Assembly: GCA_947453195.1 (NCBI GenBank)
Contig: CANGFO010000004.1
Span: 1-64,000 of the forward strand
Source: Flavobacteriaceae bacterium
Lineage (GTDB): Bacteria; Bacteroidota; Bacteroidia; Flavobacteriales; Flavobacteriaceae
Direction of reading: 5' to 3'
DNA length: 64,000 bases
The position numbers and the translations under genes are program-made. Shown here piece after piece: positions 1 through 8,756 of this stretch. Below the pieces are notes generated by a model, which worked only from the letters and a program-made list of their open reading frames with translations, did not search any database and was not told the DNA's origin. The stretch's first letter is position 1. The number at the start of each line of letters is the position of its first letter.

Positions 1-42
1 GCGCAGATGGTACTGCAATTTGTGGGAGAGTATGTCGCCGCC
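1..42 (+). rRNA. rrf: 5S ribosomal RNA, 3' end (partial)
   Basis: The first 42 bases match the 3' third of a Bacteroidota 5S rRNA as I remember it: a GGTACTGC element, then GTGGGAGAGTA and a terminal GTCGCCGCC. A strong intrinsic terminator follows from base 52, as expected at the end of an rRNA operon. Only the tail is inside the window, so the 5' part and the helix I pairing cannot be checked. Identification is by recognition of the conserved 3' strand only. Confidence 0.8.
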
Positions 43-51
43 TTTTTTTTG

Positions 52-87
52 GAAAGCCTGTTCATTTGAACAGGCTTTCTTGTTTTT
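52..87 (+). terminator. Intrinsic terminator of the rRNA operon
   Basis: A perfect 12-base-pair stem (52-63 with 68-79) closes a four-base ATTT loop and is followed by a T-rich tail at 80-87. It lies 10 bases after the 5S end and is the natural rRNA operon terminator. Confidence 0.88.
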
Positions 88-134
88 ACGCGGAACGGCG
101 CAGTCACTGCGTTCGTGTCGCCGCCTTTTTTTAT

Positions 135-195
135 AAAACTCCAATCTGACACGAGCGTAGCGAACTGGCGAAGCAAAAGATTGGAGTTTTTTTTG
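135..195 (+). terminator. Second terminator-like hairpin after 5S
   Basis: A perfect 13-base-pair stem (135-147 with 178-190) encloses a 30-base GC-rich loop and ends in a T-run to 194. It resembles a back-up rRNA terminator, but the long loop (which contains GACACGAGCG, nearly complementary to 108-117) is unusual. It could also be the relic of an inserted inverted-repeat element. Confidence 0.6.
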
Positions 196-217
196 TTTTA
201 GTGCGGTTCGCCGCCTT

Positions 218-459
218 GTCATTGCGAGGAGGAACGACGTGGCAAGCACGCTGTTGCTTTAGGGATGGCAGCGATAATCCTTTGTGAAACAATGATTTAA
301 AAAATGACTTTAAATTATTGTAGTATTATTCATATAAATATTCACAATATTTTAATAAGTATATTTTTTCATCGTTAATAGATGTATTTGGACGAATATT
401 AAAATGTTATGAATTTATATTTAATACTTTTCTTAATATTAACTATAAAATTCAATAAT
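218..459. other. Gene-free spacer with a dispersed-repeat fragment
   Basis: The start of this stretch (219-250) contains GTCATTGCGAGGAGGAACGA, which resembles the CATTGCGAGGAACGAAGCAA-type intergenic repeats scattered through many bacterial genomes, including Bacteroidota. From about 290 onward the sequence becomes AT-rich leader with no hairpin, RNA gene or credible small ORF that I can support. Confidence 0.4.
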
Positions 460-1323
460 ATGAACAAAATTATCTTAACTATTACGGCTTTACTTATTTC
501 ATTAATGTTAAAGGCTCAATTAACATCGGCAGCACCTTATTGCACTCCGGTTTATCCTGCTAATACGACTTACAATATGATTCAAGATTTTAGTATTGGA
601 AGTAATATGATTCAAAATTTTGGCGTAATGGGTTCTTATGGAAATGTTGTAAATACATTTAAATACTATAATACTACATCTTTGCCAACTCTTGCAAAAG
701 GATCCGATTATACTTTTAAATTAAATTTTTATAGTGTTAACGATTCTGAACCTACATATTTTGCAGTATGGATTGATTTTAATAAAAATAATAATTTCGA
801 AGATTCTGAGATTGTAATGCAAAACAGTAACACTACTAATGCTGATTTGCCAACATTCGGAGGAGCAGTTACCATGGTTACTAAAACATTAACAATTCCA
901 ACAACTGCAACCCAGGGCTTGACTAGAATGAGAATTAAGAGAGCAAGTAACAATATTAGTCCATATGCTAATTATGATTCTACCTATATTTTACCTAGTT
1001 GTTCTTCAACAAATGCTATCGCCTTAGGGTGTATGTATGATTTTAATGTAACAATTGGTCCTTCGTTGACTAATTCAAAATTTGAAATCGAAACACTTAA
1101 TATCGTTCCTAATCCAGTTCTAAATACTTTATATATTAATAATATTCAAGATGAAATTTCAAAAATTATAATATATAATCAGTTAGGGCAAAATGTAAAA
1201 TTAATAAATAGTGCATTTTCAATGGGTATAGATGTTTCTGAATTGTCAGAAGGTATATATTTTGCTCAAATTAATTTTGAAAATCAATTTGCATCTAAAA
1301 CAATTAAATTTGTAAAAAAATAA
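460..1323 (+). CDS. GEVED-domain protein with T9SS sorting tail
   Basis: This is a predicted secreted protein of 287 residues. It begins with a signal peptide (hydrophobic core ILTITALLISLML, probably cleaved after an AQ or SA). A GEVED-type beta domain follows over roughly residues 60-195, recognisable by the VWIDFNKNNNFEDSE segment and the closing TRMRIKR strand. The last ~75 residues form a type A T9SS sorting domain (PNPVLNTLYI, LSEGIYFAQI, basic end KFVKK). I chose the ATG at 460 because it starts the signal peptide; an upstream ATG at 409 would add 17 hydrophobic residues. Its ligand or role is unknown. It stands alone after the rRNA operon. Confidence 0.85.
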   Translation: MNKIILTITALLISLMLKAQLTSAAPYCTPVYPANTTYNMIQDFSIGSNMIQNFGVMGSYGNVVNTFKYYNTTSLPTLAKGSDYTFKLNFYSVNDSEPTYFAVWIDFNKNNNFEDSEIVMQNSNTTNADLPTFGGAVTMVTKTLTIPTTATQGLTRMRIKRASNNISPYANYDSTYILPSCSSTNAIALGCMYDFNVTIGPSLTNSKFEIETLNIVPNPVLNTLYINNIQDEISKIIIYNQLGQNVKLINSAFSMGIDVSELSEGIYFAQINFENQFASKTIKFVKK

Positions 1324-1355
1324 TTATCAGTTATATTTTAAATAATAAACAACTT

Positions 1356-1384
1356 TTTGTTTGCTTATTTATTTTGTAAATTTG
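1356..1384 (+). promoter_or_regulatory. Probable promoter of the M48 protease gene
   Basis: TTTG at 1356-1359 and TAAATTTG at 1377-1384 are separated by 17 bases and fit the Bacteroidota -33/-7 pattern. The ATG at 1402 lies 17 bases downstream of the -7 box. Confidence 0.5.
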
Positions 1385-1401
1385 GTTTCAAAGTTTATAT
1401 T

Positions 1402-2229
1402 ATGATATCTAATAAAAAAGTTGTTTGTTTTCTAGTAATACTATCTGTTATTTATTCCTGTGCTAAAAACCCTTTTACAGGAAAAAGTACTTTAGCTTTA
1501 GTTCCAAATAGTGAAATATTGCCTAGTGCTTTTCAGCAATACAGTCAGTTTTTGACAGAGAATAAAGTTATAACTGGAACTTCTGAAGCCAAAAATGTAG
1601 AAGTTGTTGGTAAAAAGATAAAGGATGCGGCAGAAAAATGGTTGAATGCAAATGGATATGAAGGGTATCTTAAGGACTATCAATGGGAATATAAACTGGT
1701 AATTAATAAGGAGGTAAATGCTTGGTGTATGCCAGGAGGTAAAATAGTTGTTTATTCTGGAATATTACCAATTACAAAGGATGAAGCTGGATTAGCAACT
1801 GTATTAGGTCATGAAGTTTCGCATGCGCTTGCCAATCATGGTCAACAAAGAATGAGTGCTGGATTATTACAGCAGCTTGGTGCCGCAGGAGTAGGAATTG
1901 CTGTAGGAACAAAAACCGAACAAACGCAACAAATTGCAATGACTGCATATGGAGCTGTTACACAATACGGAGGAATGCTTCCTTTTAGCAGAAGTCATGA
2001 AAGTGAAGCCGACAAAATTGGTTTGACTTTAATGGCAATAGCGGGCTATAATCCGGAACAAGCAGTTGTTTTTTGGGAACGTATGGCTGCGAATTCTGCT
2101 GCATCAGGTAAGGCTCCAGCTGAATTTGCAAGCACACACCCTTCAGACGCTACTCGAATTGCCGATTTGAAGGCATTAATTCCGCAAGCAAAAGCTGAAG
2201 CTGCAAAATTTGGAGTTATTTATAAATAA
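1402..2229 (+). CDS. M48-family metalloprotease lipoprotein
   Basis: This 275-residue lipoprotein has a type II signal with lipobox cysteine C20 (VIYSC). Its M48 peptidase domain carries the zinc motif HEVSH at 137-141 and the third ligand Glu in SEAD (E202), so it should be an active zinc endopeptidase anchored in the envelope. It resembles the BepA/LoiP/Oma1 group that degrades misfolded outer-membrane proteins; the substrate here is inferred, not seen. The ATG at 1402 is preferred to the upstream one because it directly starts the signal peptide. It is monocistronic or loosely linked to the next gene, which has its own -7 box. Confidence 0.88.
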   Translation: MISNKKVVCFLVILSVIYSCAKNPFTGKSTLALVPNSEILPSAFQQYSQFLTENKVITGTSEAKNVEVVGKKIKDAAEKWLNANGYEGYLKDYQWEYKLVINKEVNAWCMPGGKIVVYSGILPITKDEAGLATVLGHEVSHALANHGQQRMSAGLLQQLGAAGVGIAVGTKTEQTQQIAMTAYGAVTQYGGMLPFSRSHESEADKIGLTLMAIAGYNPEQAVVFWERMAANSAASGKAPAEFASTHPSDATRIADLKALIPQAKAEAAKFGVIYK

Positions 2230-2251
2230 CATTTCTATAACATAGAATGAT

Positions 2252-2259
2252 TATATTTG
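2252..2259 (+). promoter_or_regulatory. -7 promoter box before the MFS gene
   Basis: TATATTTG matches TAnnTTTG exactly and lies 36 bases before the chosen ATG at 2296. No good -33 TTG is visible at the usual distance. Confidence 0.4.
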
Positions 2260-2295
2260 AAACTTATTTATAAGTTTTTTACTAAAATCATTGTT

Positions 2296-3606
2296 ATGTC
2301 AAATTTAGAAAAAGGAAATCCGAAACTGATTAATGCTTGGGCATTTTATGATTGGGCCAATTCGGTTTATAGTTTGGTTATTGCTACTGCAGTATTTCCA
2401 ATATATTATGAAGCTATTACTAGTAAAAATGATGGAATTGTTACTTTTTTAGGAACAAAGTTTCATAATTCTACTTTGTTATCCTATTCTTTATCCTTCT
2501 CTTTTTTAATTGTTGCAATTTTATCTCCGATACTTTCAGGAATTGCCGATTACACGGGTAATAAGAAACGGTTTATGCAGTTTTTTTGCTACTTGGGATC
2601 CCTTTCTGTAATGGCTTTATTCTTTTTTAATAATGTGGAGAATTTGTGGATAGGAATTGTGTTTACTATTTTAGCGAGCATTGGTTTTTGGGGGAGTTTC
2701 GTATTTTATAATTCCTATTTACCTGAAATTGCTTTTCCAGAACAACAAGATAGAGTAAGTGCCAAAGGATTTATGTTTGGATATGCTGGGTCAATACTGT
2801 TATTAGCCTTTAATTTGGTAATGATTATGAAACCCGATTTATTTGGTATAACGGATTCAACTCTACCTGCGAGAATATCTTTTTTAATGGTTGGTATTTG
2901 GTGGATGGGTTTTGCACAGATTACTTTTTACTATTTGCCTAATAAAGTTACAAATAAAAAAACTGAGAAAGATTTTATTTTTAAAGGCTTAAAGGAACTT
3001 AAATTAGTTGTTTTAAGTCTGAAAAAACTGACTAGTTTAAAACAATTCTTAATTGCCTTTTTCTTGTATAGTATTGGTGTTCAAACCATTATACTATTGG
3101 CGGGTATTTATGGTAAAAAAGAACTCGGAATTGAAACTAATAAATTGATTATTACGATTTTACTAATTCAAGTAATTGCCATTTTTGGAGCTTTTGTGTT
3201 TGCTAGAATTTCGGAGCGCATTGGAAATATTAAGACATTAAAACTAACAATTGCCATTTGGGGAATAATTTGTTTTGCTGCCTATTTATTAGATGCGCAT
3301 AATAAATACATTGATTTACAATTTTACATTTTAGGTGGTGTAATAGGGATGGTGCTTGGTGCAATACAATCCTTATCGCGTTCTACATATTCTAAATTAT
3401 TACCTGAAACAGAAGATCATGCAACTTATTTTAGTTTTTTTGATGTAACTGAAAAAATCGCAATTGTATTAGGAACTTTTATTTTTGGTTTTGTTGGTTC
3501 TATCTCAGATTCCTTAAGAAATTCAATTTTTATTCTAGCTGTGTTTTTCTTATTTGGATATATTGTCTTAAGTTTTATGAAAAAAAATGAATTGATTTCT
3601 AAATAA
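2296..3606 (+). CDS. MFS transporter, UMF1 (Atg22-like) family
   Basis: This 436-residue integral membrane protein has about 12 hydrophobic helices. The N-terminal NAWAFYDWANSVYSLVI segment and the ADYTGNKKRFM loop after helix 2 are typical of the UMF1/Atg22-like branch of the major facilitator superfamily. The yeast member exports amino acids from the vacuole; bacterial substrates are unknown and none can be read from the sequence. I chose the ATG at 2296, just before this motif; an in-frame TTG at 2257 would add 13 residues but overlaps the -7 promoter box. Confidence 0.85.
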   Translation: MSNLEKGNPKLINAWAFYDWANSVYSLVIATAVFPIYYEAITSKNDGIVTFLGTKFHNSTLLSYSLSFSFLIVAILSPILSGIADYTGNKKRFMQFFCYLGSLSVMALFFFNNVENLWIGIVFTILASIGFWGSFVFYNSYLPEIAFPEQQDRVSAKGFMFGYAGSILLLAFNLVMIMKPDLFGITDSTLPARISFLMVGIWWMGFAQITFYYLPNKVTNKKTEKDFIFKGLKELKLVVLSLKKLTSLKQFLIAFFLYSIGVQTIILLAGIYGKKELGIETNKLIITILLIQVIAIFGAFVFARISERIGNIKTLKLTIAIWGIICFAAYLLDAHNKYIDLQFYILGGVIGMVLGAIQSLSRSTYSKLLPETEDHATYFSFFDVTEKIAIVLGTFIFGFVGSISDSLRNSIFILAVFFLFGYIVLSFMKKNELISK

Positions 3607-3635
3607 AATATGTTTCCTCAACAAAAAATAATATC

Positions 3636-3643
3636 TATATTTG
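3636..3643 (+). promoter_or_regulatory. -7 promoter box before the DUF6252-like gene
   Basis: TATATTTG at 3636-3643 is a perfect TAnnTTTG box. It lies only 15 bases before the ATG at 3659, predicting a very short leader. It also argues against starting translation at the TTG at 3641, which is inside the box. Confidence 0.45.
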
Positions 3644-3658
3644 AAAAAAAAAATTAAC

Positions 3659-4240
3659 ATGAATTACAAACAATTACTTTTTACGATTTTATCTTTTGTT
3701 TTTCTATTTATTTTCAATTCTTGTAATGTGGAGCCAGTAGATCCTTTACTGTCAATCCAGTTAAGTAATCCTTCTTCTGGAGGCGGAACAACTGGTGGCG
3801 GAACAACTGGTGGAGGAACAACTTCAACATATTACGTAAGAGCTCAAGTAGACGGTGTTCAAAAAGAATGGAATATGTGTTCTGCTCAATTTGATAGTAA
3901 TTTAAACTTAATGATATCTGGTGCTGATAGTGCTTCAAGTACTGACTATACAGCTATTAGTTTATCAATTGTGAGGGATATTAGTACCAACGCTCCTCCA
4001 ATTGCTACAGGAGTTTATCCACTTTCATTTTTTGCGAATTGTGGGTTTTTAATTAATTCGACTAATGATTCTTATAGTTCTACATATGATCCTTTTACCT
4101 TTAGTCCAGGAAATATTACTATTACTCAAATAGATTTTGTAAATAAAACTATTAAAGGAACTTTTAGTTTTATTGGTAAAAATCCATCTTTAGTTACAAA
4201 ACAATTTACAAATGGAGAATTTTTTGTAAATTATTTGTAA
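3659..4240 (+). CDS. DUF6252-like lipoprotein
   Basis: This 193-residue protein has a lipoprotein signal ending at C22 (FIFNSC) and a Gly/Thr-rich linker (GGGTTGGGTTGGGTT). A beta-rich domain follows, starting near YYVRAQVDGVQKEWN. That opening and the overall size match the DUF6252 family of Flavobacteria lipoproteins, whose function is unknown. The linker is encoded by 15-base tandem repeats, a likely site of length variation. A terminator follows at 4261. Confidence 0.75.
   Translation: MNYKQLLFTILSFVFLFIFNSCNVEPVDPLLSIQLSNPSSGGGTTGGGTTGGGTTSTYYVRAQVDGVQKEWNMCSAQFDSNLNLMISGADSASSTDYTAISLSIVRDISTNAPPIATGVYPLSFFANCGFLINSTNDSYSSTYDPFTFSPGNITITQIDFVNKTIKGTFSFIGKNPSLVTKQFTNGEFFVNYL
3782..3823 (+). 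repeat. 15-bp tandem repeat encoding a GGGTT linker
   Basis: Two exact 15-base units (3782-3796 and 3797-3811) and a partial third with one change (3812-3823) encode the GGTTG repeats of the lipoprotein linker. Units are in frame, so slippage would change linker length without a frameshift. Confidence 0.9.
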
Positions 4241-4260
4241 AAAAAACAATAATAAAGTTT

Positions 4261-4287
4261 AAATCCGTCTATATGGCGGATTTTTTT
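4261..4287 (+). terminator. Intrinsic terminator after the DUF6252-like gene
   Basis: The stem pairs AAATCCGTC (4261-4269) with GGCGGATTT (4275-4283), includes a G-U pair, and runs into seven T's. It separates the lipoprotein gene from lon. Confidence 0.8.
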
Positions 4288-4416
4288 AATGGCATAATCC
4301 TTGTACTTTTTATAGAAGTAGATTTTTGTTTGTTTATATTGATATAAATAAGCGTTTAATTCTGTTTGATAAAAAAATCATTAATTTTATAATGTCATAT
4401 TGACTCAATTTATACT

Positions 4417-6870
4417 ATGTCCAATCAAAAAATAATAACCTTTGACAGTTTGTCACTTCAAGAATTTGATACGGAAGCGGAATTAATTCCGTTAATGACT
4501 CCCGAAGACGAAGAAGAAATGGCAAAAGAGGAGCTTCCTGCTTCACTACCTATTTTACCTTTACGAAATACCGTACTTTTTCCAGGGGTAGTTATTCCGA
4601 TTACTGCTGGAAGAGATAAATCGATTAAGCTTATTAATGAAGCGTACGCCGGAAGTAAAATTATTGGAGTAGTTGCTCAAAAGAATGAGGAAGAAGAAGA
4701 TCCAACCATTAATGATGTTTATCAGCTAGGTACCGTTGCAAAAATTCTTCGTGTTTTAAAAATGCCCGACGGAAATATTACGGTTATTCTTCAAGGGAAG
4801 AAACGATTCGAAATTGACGAAGTGATCTCTGAAACACCTTATATAACTGCCAAAGTTAAAGAGGTTTCTGAAAACAGACCGAAGAAAAATGACAAGGAAT
4901 TTTCTGCTATTGTTGACTCTATTAAGGAATTAGCAATTGAAATTATAAGAGAAAGTCCGAATATTCCAACGGAAGCTACTTTTGCAATCAAAAACATTGA
5001 GAGCCAGTCGTTTTTAATCAATTTTGTTTCTTCAAACATGAACCTTTCTGTAGAAGAAAAGCAAAATTTATTGAATATGCATGTTCTTAAAGAACGTGCA
5101 TTAGAAACTTTGCGCTACATGAATGTAGAGTTGCAAAAAATGGAATTGAAAAATGATATTCAATCGAAAGTTCGTTTTGATTTAGATCAGCAACAACGTG
5201 AATATTTCTTGCATCAGCAAATGAAAACCATTCAAGAAGAATTGGGCGGGGTTTCTAATGAGCAAGAATTTGAAGAAATGCGTCAGCGTGCAAAATCTCA
5301 AAAATGGGATGAAAAAACGCAAATGCATTTTGAGAAAGAATTTGCAAAAATGCAACGCATGAATCCGCAAGCGCCTGACTTTGGAATTCAACGTAATTAT
5401 TTGGATTTGTTTTTAGATTTACCTTGGAATAAATTTTCTAAAGATAATTTTGATTTAAAACATGCCCAAAAAATACTGGATCGCGATCATTTTGGTTTGG
5501 AAGATGTTAAAAAACGTATGATTGAACATCTTGCGGTTTTGAAATTGCGTAACGACATGAAATCGCCTATCATTTGTTTAACTGGACCTCCGGGAGTTGG
5601 TAAGACTTCTATTGGTAAATCGGTGGCTCAAGCTTTAGCTAGAGAATATGTGCGAATTTCATTAGGTGGATTGCGTGATGAAGCAGAAATAAGAGGTCAT
5701 AGAAAAACCTATATTGGAGCTATGCCAGGGAGAATTATTCAAAGCATAAAAAAAGCAAAAACTTCAAATCCAGTTTTTATTTTAGATGAAATAGATAAGT
5801 TGTCTATGAGTAATCAAGGAGATCCTTCATCGGCTTTGCTTGAAGTTTTGGATCCAGAGCAAAATAATTCGTTCTACGATAATTTTTTAGAATTAGGATA
5901 TGACTTGTCTAAAGTGATGTTTATTGCAACTTCCAATACCATGTCAACCATACAACCTGCCTTGAGAGATCGTATGGAAGTGATTAAAATGGCAGGTTAT
6001 ACTACAGAAGAAAAAGTAGAAATTGCACGTCAGCATTTATTTCCAAAGCAATTAAAAGAGCACGGATTGACCACTAAAGATTTGTCTATTGGAAAAAAAC
6101 AATTAGAAAAAATCGTAGAAGGCTATACTCGTGAATCGGGAGTGCGAAGTTTAGAACAAAAAATGGCTCAAGTAATTAGAAATGCAGCCAAATCGGTTGC
6201 GATGGATGAAGAATATAATAAAAAAGTAACCGACGAAGATATTGTTAATGTACTTGGAGCACCAAGATTACAACGAGATAAAGCTGAAGGAAATGAAGTG
6301 GCAGGTGTAGTTACTGGTTTAGCTTGGACTTCTGTAGGAGGTGATATTCTATTTATTGAGTCTTTGATTTCTAAAGGTAAAGGCGTTCTAACTTTAACGG
6401 GTAATTTAGGTACGGTAATGAAAGAATCTGCAACCATAGCTTTAGAGTATATTAAAGCCAATGCAGAGTTATTTAAGTTGGATCCTGATGTGATTTCTAA
6501 ATATAATGTGCATCTTCATGTTCCTGAAGGAGCTACTCCTAAAGATGGACCTAGTGCTGGTATAGCTATGCTAACCTCTTTGGTTTCGTTATATACACAG
6601 CGAAAAATTAAGAAAGACATTGCCATGACGGGAGAAATCACCCTTAGAGGAAAGGTATTGCCAGTAGGAGGAATTAAAGAAAAAATTCTGGCTGCCAAAC
6701 GCGCAAATATTAAAGAAATAATCCTTTGTCATGAAAACAAAAGAGATATTGACGAAATAAAAGCTGATTATTTAGCTGGACTTACATTTCATTATGTGAA
6801 AGAAATGAGCGAAGTTATAGATCTTGCGTTAACCAATAGTAAGGTTAAAAATGCAAAGACAATTGATTAA
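4417..6870 (+). CDS. lon: Endopeptidase La (Lon protease)
   Basis: This 817-residue ATP-dependent cytosolic serine protease degrades misfolded and regulatory proteins. The LON substrate domain spans about residues 43-245 and is followed by a coiled-coil region. The AAA+ module has Walker [10 protein letters not shown] from about residue 390 and Walker [11 protein letters not shown]. The C-terminal protease domain has the Ser/Lys dyad S713 (KDGPSAG) and K756 (IKEKIL), spaced 43 residues apart as in E. coli. The length is normal and all catalytic residues are present. It is monocistronic, bounded by terminators at 4261 and 6891. I see no clear heat-shock operator. Confidence 0.98.
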   Translation: MSNQKIITFDSLSLQEFDTEAELIPLMTPEDEEEMAKEELPASLPILPLRNTVLFPGVVIPITAGRDKSIKLINEAYAGSKIIGVVAQKNEEEEDPTINDVYQLGTVAKILRVLKMPDGNITVILQGKKRFEIDEVISETPYITAKVKEVSENRPKKNDKEFSAIVDSIKELAIEIIRESPNIPTEATFAIKNIESQSFLINFVSSNMNLSVEEKQNLLNMHVLKERALETLRYMNVELQKMELKNDIQSKVRFDLDQQQREYFLHQQMKTIQEELGGVSNEQEFEEMRQRAKSQKWDEKTQMHFEKEFAKMQRMNPQAPDFGIQRNYLDLFLDLPWNKFSKDNFDLKHAQKILDRDHFGLEDVKKRMIEHLAVLKLRNDMKSPIICLTGPPGVGKTSIGKSVAQALAREYVRISLGGLRDEAEIRGHRKTYIGAMPGRIIQSIKKAKTSNPVFILDEIDKLSMSNQGDPSSALLEVLDPEQNNSFYDNFLELGYDLSKVMFIATSNTMSTIQPALRDRMEVIKMAGYTTEEKVEIARQHLFPKQLKEHGLTTKDLSIGKKQLEKIVEGYTRESGVRSLEQKMAQVIRNAAKSVAMDEEYNKKVTDEDIVNVLGAPRLQRDKAEGNEVAGVVTGLAWTSVGGDILFIESLISKGKGVLTLTGNLGTVMKESATIALEYIKANAELFKLDPDVISKYNVHLHVPEGATPKDGPSAGIAMLTSLVSLYTQRKIKKDIAMTGEITLRGKVLPVGGIKEKILAAKRANIKEIILCHENKRDIDEIKADYLAGLTFHYVKEMSEVIDLALTNSKVKNAKTID

Positions 6871-6890
6871 TTAGTATTAATACCACTTAT

Positions 6891-6925
6891 AAGGCATGAG
6901 GAATTTGCTCTCATGCCTTTTTTTA
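6891..6925 (+). terminator. Intrinsic terminator of lon
   Basis: A perfect 10-base-pair stem AAGGCATGAG/CTCATGCCTT (6891-6900 with 6910-6919) has a 9-base loop and is followed by seven T's. Confidence 0.9.
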
Positions 6926-6934
6926 TTTGCGTTT

Positions 6935-6963
6935 TTGACTTAACTTTAAAAATAATATCTTCG
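6935..6963 (+). promoter_or_regulatory. Probable porQ promoter
   Basis: TTG at 6935-6937 and TATCTTCG at 6956-6963 (one mismatch to TAnnTTTG) are 18 bases apart and sit 37 bases before the porQ ATG. Confidence 0.5.
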
Positions 6964-7000
6964 CATATTCGTTATATACAAGTGTTTTGCTAATATTAAT

Positions 7001-8023
7001 ATGATTAATAAACTTTTTATCTCCTTAATTTTTCTTTTTTGTACCATAAGTTATGGTCAAATAGGAGGTAAGTCGGTTTACCAATTTTTAAATTTGGTTA
7101 CTTCACCCAGACAAGCAGCTCTTGGAGGCAAGGTTTTGACTATTTTTGATGAAGATGTAAATCAAGCGCAATTTAACCCCGCAACTATAAATCCTGAAAT
7201 GGATAATCACCTTGCGGTTAATTATGGAAATTATTTTGGTGCCGTTACTTATGGAACAGCTGCTTATGCTTATACTTACGACCGTCACGTTCAAACTTTT
7301 CATGTTGGAGTAAATTATATAAATTACGGTAAATTTGATGGTTATGACGAGAATGGTTCTGCGACTTCCACTTTTACTGGTAGTGAAATGGCATTATCTT
7401 TTGGGTATTCCTATAATGTTCCGCATACTAATTTTTATTTTGGAGGAAACGGAAAACTTATTTCATCTTCTTTAGAAAGTTATACTTCTTATGGTGCTGC
7501 CGCAGATTTAGGAGCTTTATTTATAGATGAGCGAAACGATGTAAATTGGGCTTTTGTAATTAGAAACATAGGAACCCAAATCACCACATATTCTGGATTG
7601 CAAGAAAAATTACCTTTAGAGGTATTAATAGGAGTTTCTCAAGAGGTTGAGAATGTGCCATTAAGATGGCACCTCACCTTAGAAAACCTTCAACAATGGA
7701 ATATTGCATTTTCTAATCCAAATAGAGCTACTAGTAGTATCGACGGAACTGAAACTCCAGAAAAAGTGGGTTTCATGAATAATGTGTTGCGTCATTTGAT
7801 TATTGGCGCCGAATTATTTCCCAAAAAAGGATTTAATTTACGCTTTGGATACAATTTTAGGAGAGGCGAAGAATTGCGAGTAGTAGACCAACGAAATTTT
7901 TCCGGAATTTCATTAGGTTTCGGATTAAAGATGAATAATGTGAAATTTAATTTCTCCCATTCTAGATATTCATTAGCAGGAAATACTAGTCTATTTGGTT
8001 TAATCATTAATTTTAATGATTAG
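7001..8023 (+). CDS. porQ: Type IX secretion system protein PorQ
   Basis: This 340-residue outer-membrane beta-barrel protein has a signal peptide (FISLIFLFCTISYGQ). The conserved PorQ opening GGKSVYQFLNL, the following RQAALGGK segment, NPA motif and alternating beta strands to a terminal NFND identify the family. PorQ acts with PorU, PorV and PorZ in the attachment complex that handles T9SS cargo at the cell surface in Porphyromonas and Flavobacterium. Several T9SS-tailed proteins lie in this same window (460, 39464, 40646, 42319, 44067). It is followed 43 bases later by cmk, a neighbour pairing I believe is common in Flavobacteria. Confidence 0.9.
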   Translation: MINKLFISLIFLFCTISYGQIGGKSVYQFLNLVTSPRQAALGGKVLTIFDEDVNQAQFNPATINPEMDNHLAVNYGNYFGAVTYGTAAYAYTYDRHVQTFHVGVNYINYGKFDGYDENGSATSTFTGSEMALSFGYSYNVPHTNFYFGGNGKLISSSLESYTSYGAAADLGALFIDERNDVNWAFVIRNIGTQITTYSGLQEKLPLEVLIGVSQEVENVPLRWHLTLENLQQWNIAFSNPNRATSSIDGTETPEKVGFMNNVLRHLIIGAELFPKKGFNLRFGYNFRRGEELRVVDQRNFSGISLGFGLKMNNVKFNFSHSRYSLAGNTSLFGLIINFND

Positions 8024-8046
8024 GATTCTTGTATCTTTTGGTTACC

Positions 8047-8054
8047 TATATTTG
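8047..8054 (+). promoter_or_regulatory. -7 promoter box before cmk
   Basis: TATATTTG at 8047-8054 is an exact TAnnTTTG box 12 bases before the cmk ATG. The nearest upstream TTG (8029-8031) is only 15 bases away, so the -33 assignment is weak. A very short leader is implied. Confidence 0.4.
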
Positions 8055-8066
8055 TAAAAATTAATT

Positions 8067-8756
8067 ATGAAAAAAATTACTATTGCCATTGACGGATTTT
8101 CATCTACTGGAAAGAGTACGCTTGCCAAACAACTTGCTAAATATTTAGGATATATTTATGTGGATACCGGAGCAATGTATCGCGCTATCGCTTTATTTGC
8201 AATGCAAAATAATTTTATTTCAAAAGAATCCTTAAACAAAGAATCCTTAATAAAAAGTCTCCCAAATATTAAATTGCAATTTCATTTTAATAACGAATTA
8301 GGTTTTGCCGAAATGTATTTAAATGAAATTAATGTAGAGAAAGAAATCAGAACCATTGAAGTTTCTGGATATGTAAGTCGGGTAGCCGAAGTTTCTGAAG
8401 TTCGCTCTAAATTAGTCGAACAACAACAAGAAATGGGGAAAGACAAAGGAATAGTTATGGATGGAAGAGATATTGGAACCGTTGTTTTTCCTGAAGCCGA
8501 ATTAAAAATTTTCATGACTTCTAGCTCAGAAACGAGAGCGCAACGAAGATTTGATGAATTACAAGCTAAAGGAGATTTAGTTTCCTATGAAGAGGTACTT
8601 CAAAATGTTCAAGAAAGAGATTACATAGATACACATAGAGCCGATTCTCCATTGGTAATGGCTGACGATGCTATAGAAATAGACAACTCCTATCTAACTA
8701 GAGAAGAGCAATTTGCTGCTGTATTAGAAGTAACAGAAGAGCTAATTAACTCCTAA
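8067..8756 (+). CDS. cmk: (d)CMP kinase
   Basis: This 229-residue cytosolic kinase phosphorylates CMP and dCMP in pyrimidine nucleotide recycling. It has an N-terminal P-loop DGFSSTGKST (residues 9-18), then YVDTGAMYRA of the NMP-binding region and the conserved MDGRDIGTVVFPEAELK segment. The length is normal. Its last 11 bases overlap the 3' end of the convergent symporter gene, so the two transcripts must be antisense at their ends. Confidence 0.97.
   Translation: MKKITIAIDGFSSTGKSTLAKQLAKYLGYIYVDTGAMYRAIALFAMQNNFISKESLNKESLIKSLPNIKLQFHFNNELGFAEMYLNEINVEKEIRTIEVSGYVSRVAEVSEVRSKLVEQQQEMGKDKGIVMDGRDIGTVVFPEAELKIFMTSSSETRAQRRFDELQAKGDLVSYEEVLQNVQERDYIDTHRADSPLVMADDAIEIDNSYLTREEQFAAVLEVTEELINS

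Larger units (their letters stand above)
35..217 (+). repeat. GC-rich decamer TCGCCGCCTT, three copies
   Basis: The decamer TCGCCGCCTT occurs at 35-44 (the 5S 3' end plus first T's), 118-127 and 208-217. The first two copies share a longer match, TGTCGCCGCC plus a T-run (33-49 and 116-132). The second copy is preceded by an interrupted hairpin around 97-114. The segment is strikingly GC-rich beside its AT-rich surroundings. It may come from duplication of the 5S tail; its function is unknown. Confidence 0.6.

Noticed and set aside
3782..3823. Short tandem units that could suggest a CRISPR or satellite array
   Set aside because: They are in-frame 15-base units coding for a GGTTG linker of a lipoprotein and have no spacers.
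6168..6461. 97-residue antisense frame in lon
   Set aside because: It is a shadow of lon with no promoter, signal or domain, and lon is clearly coding over the same bases.
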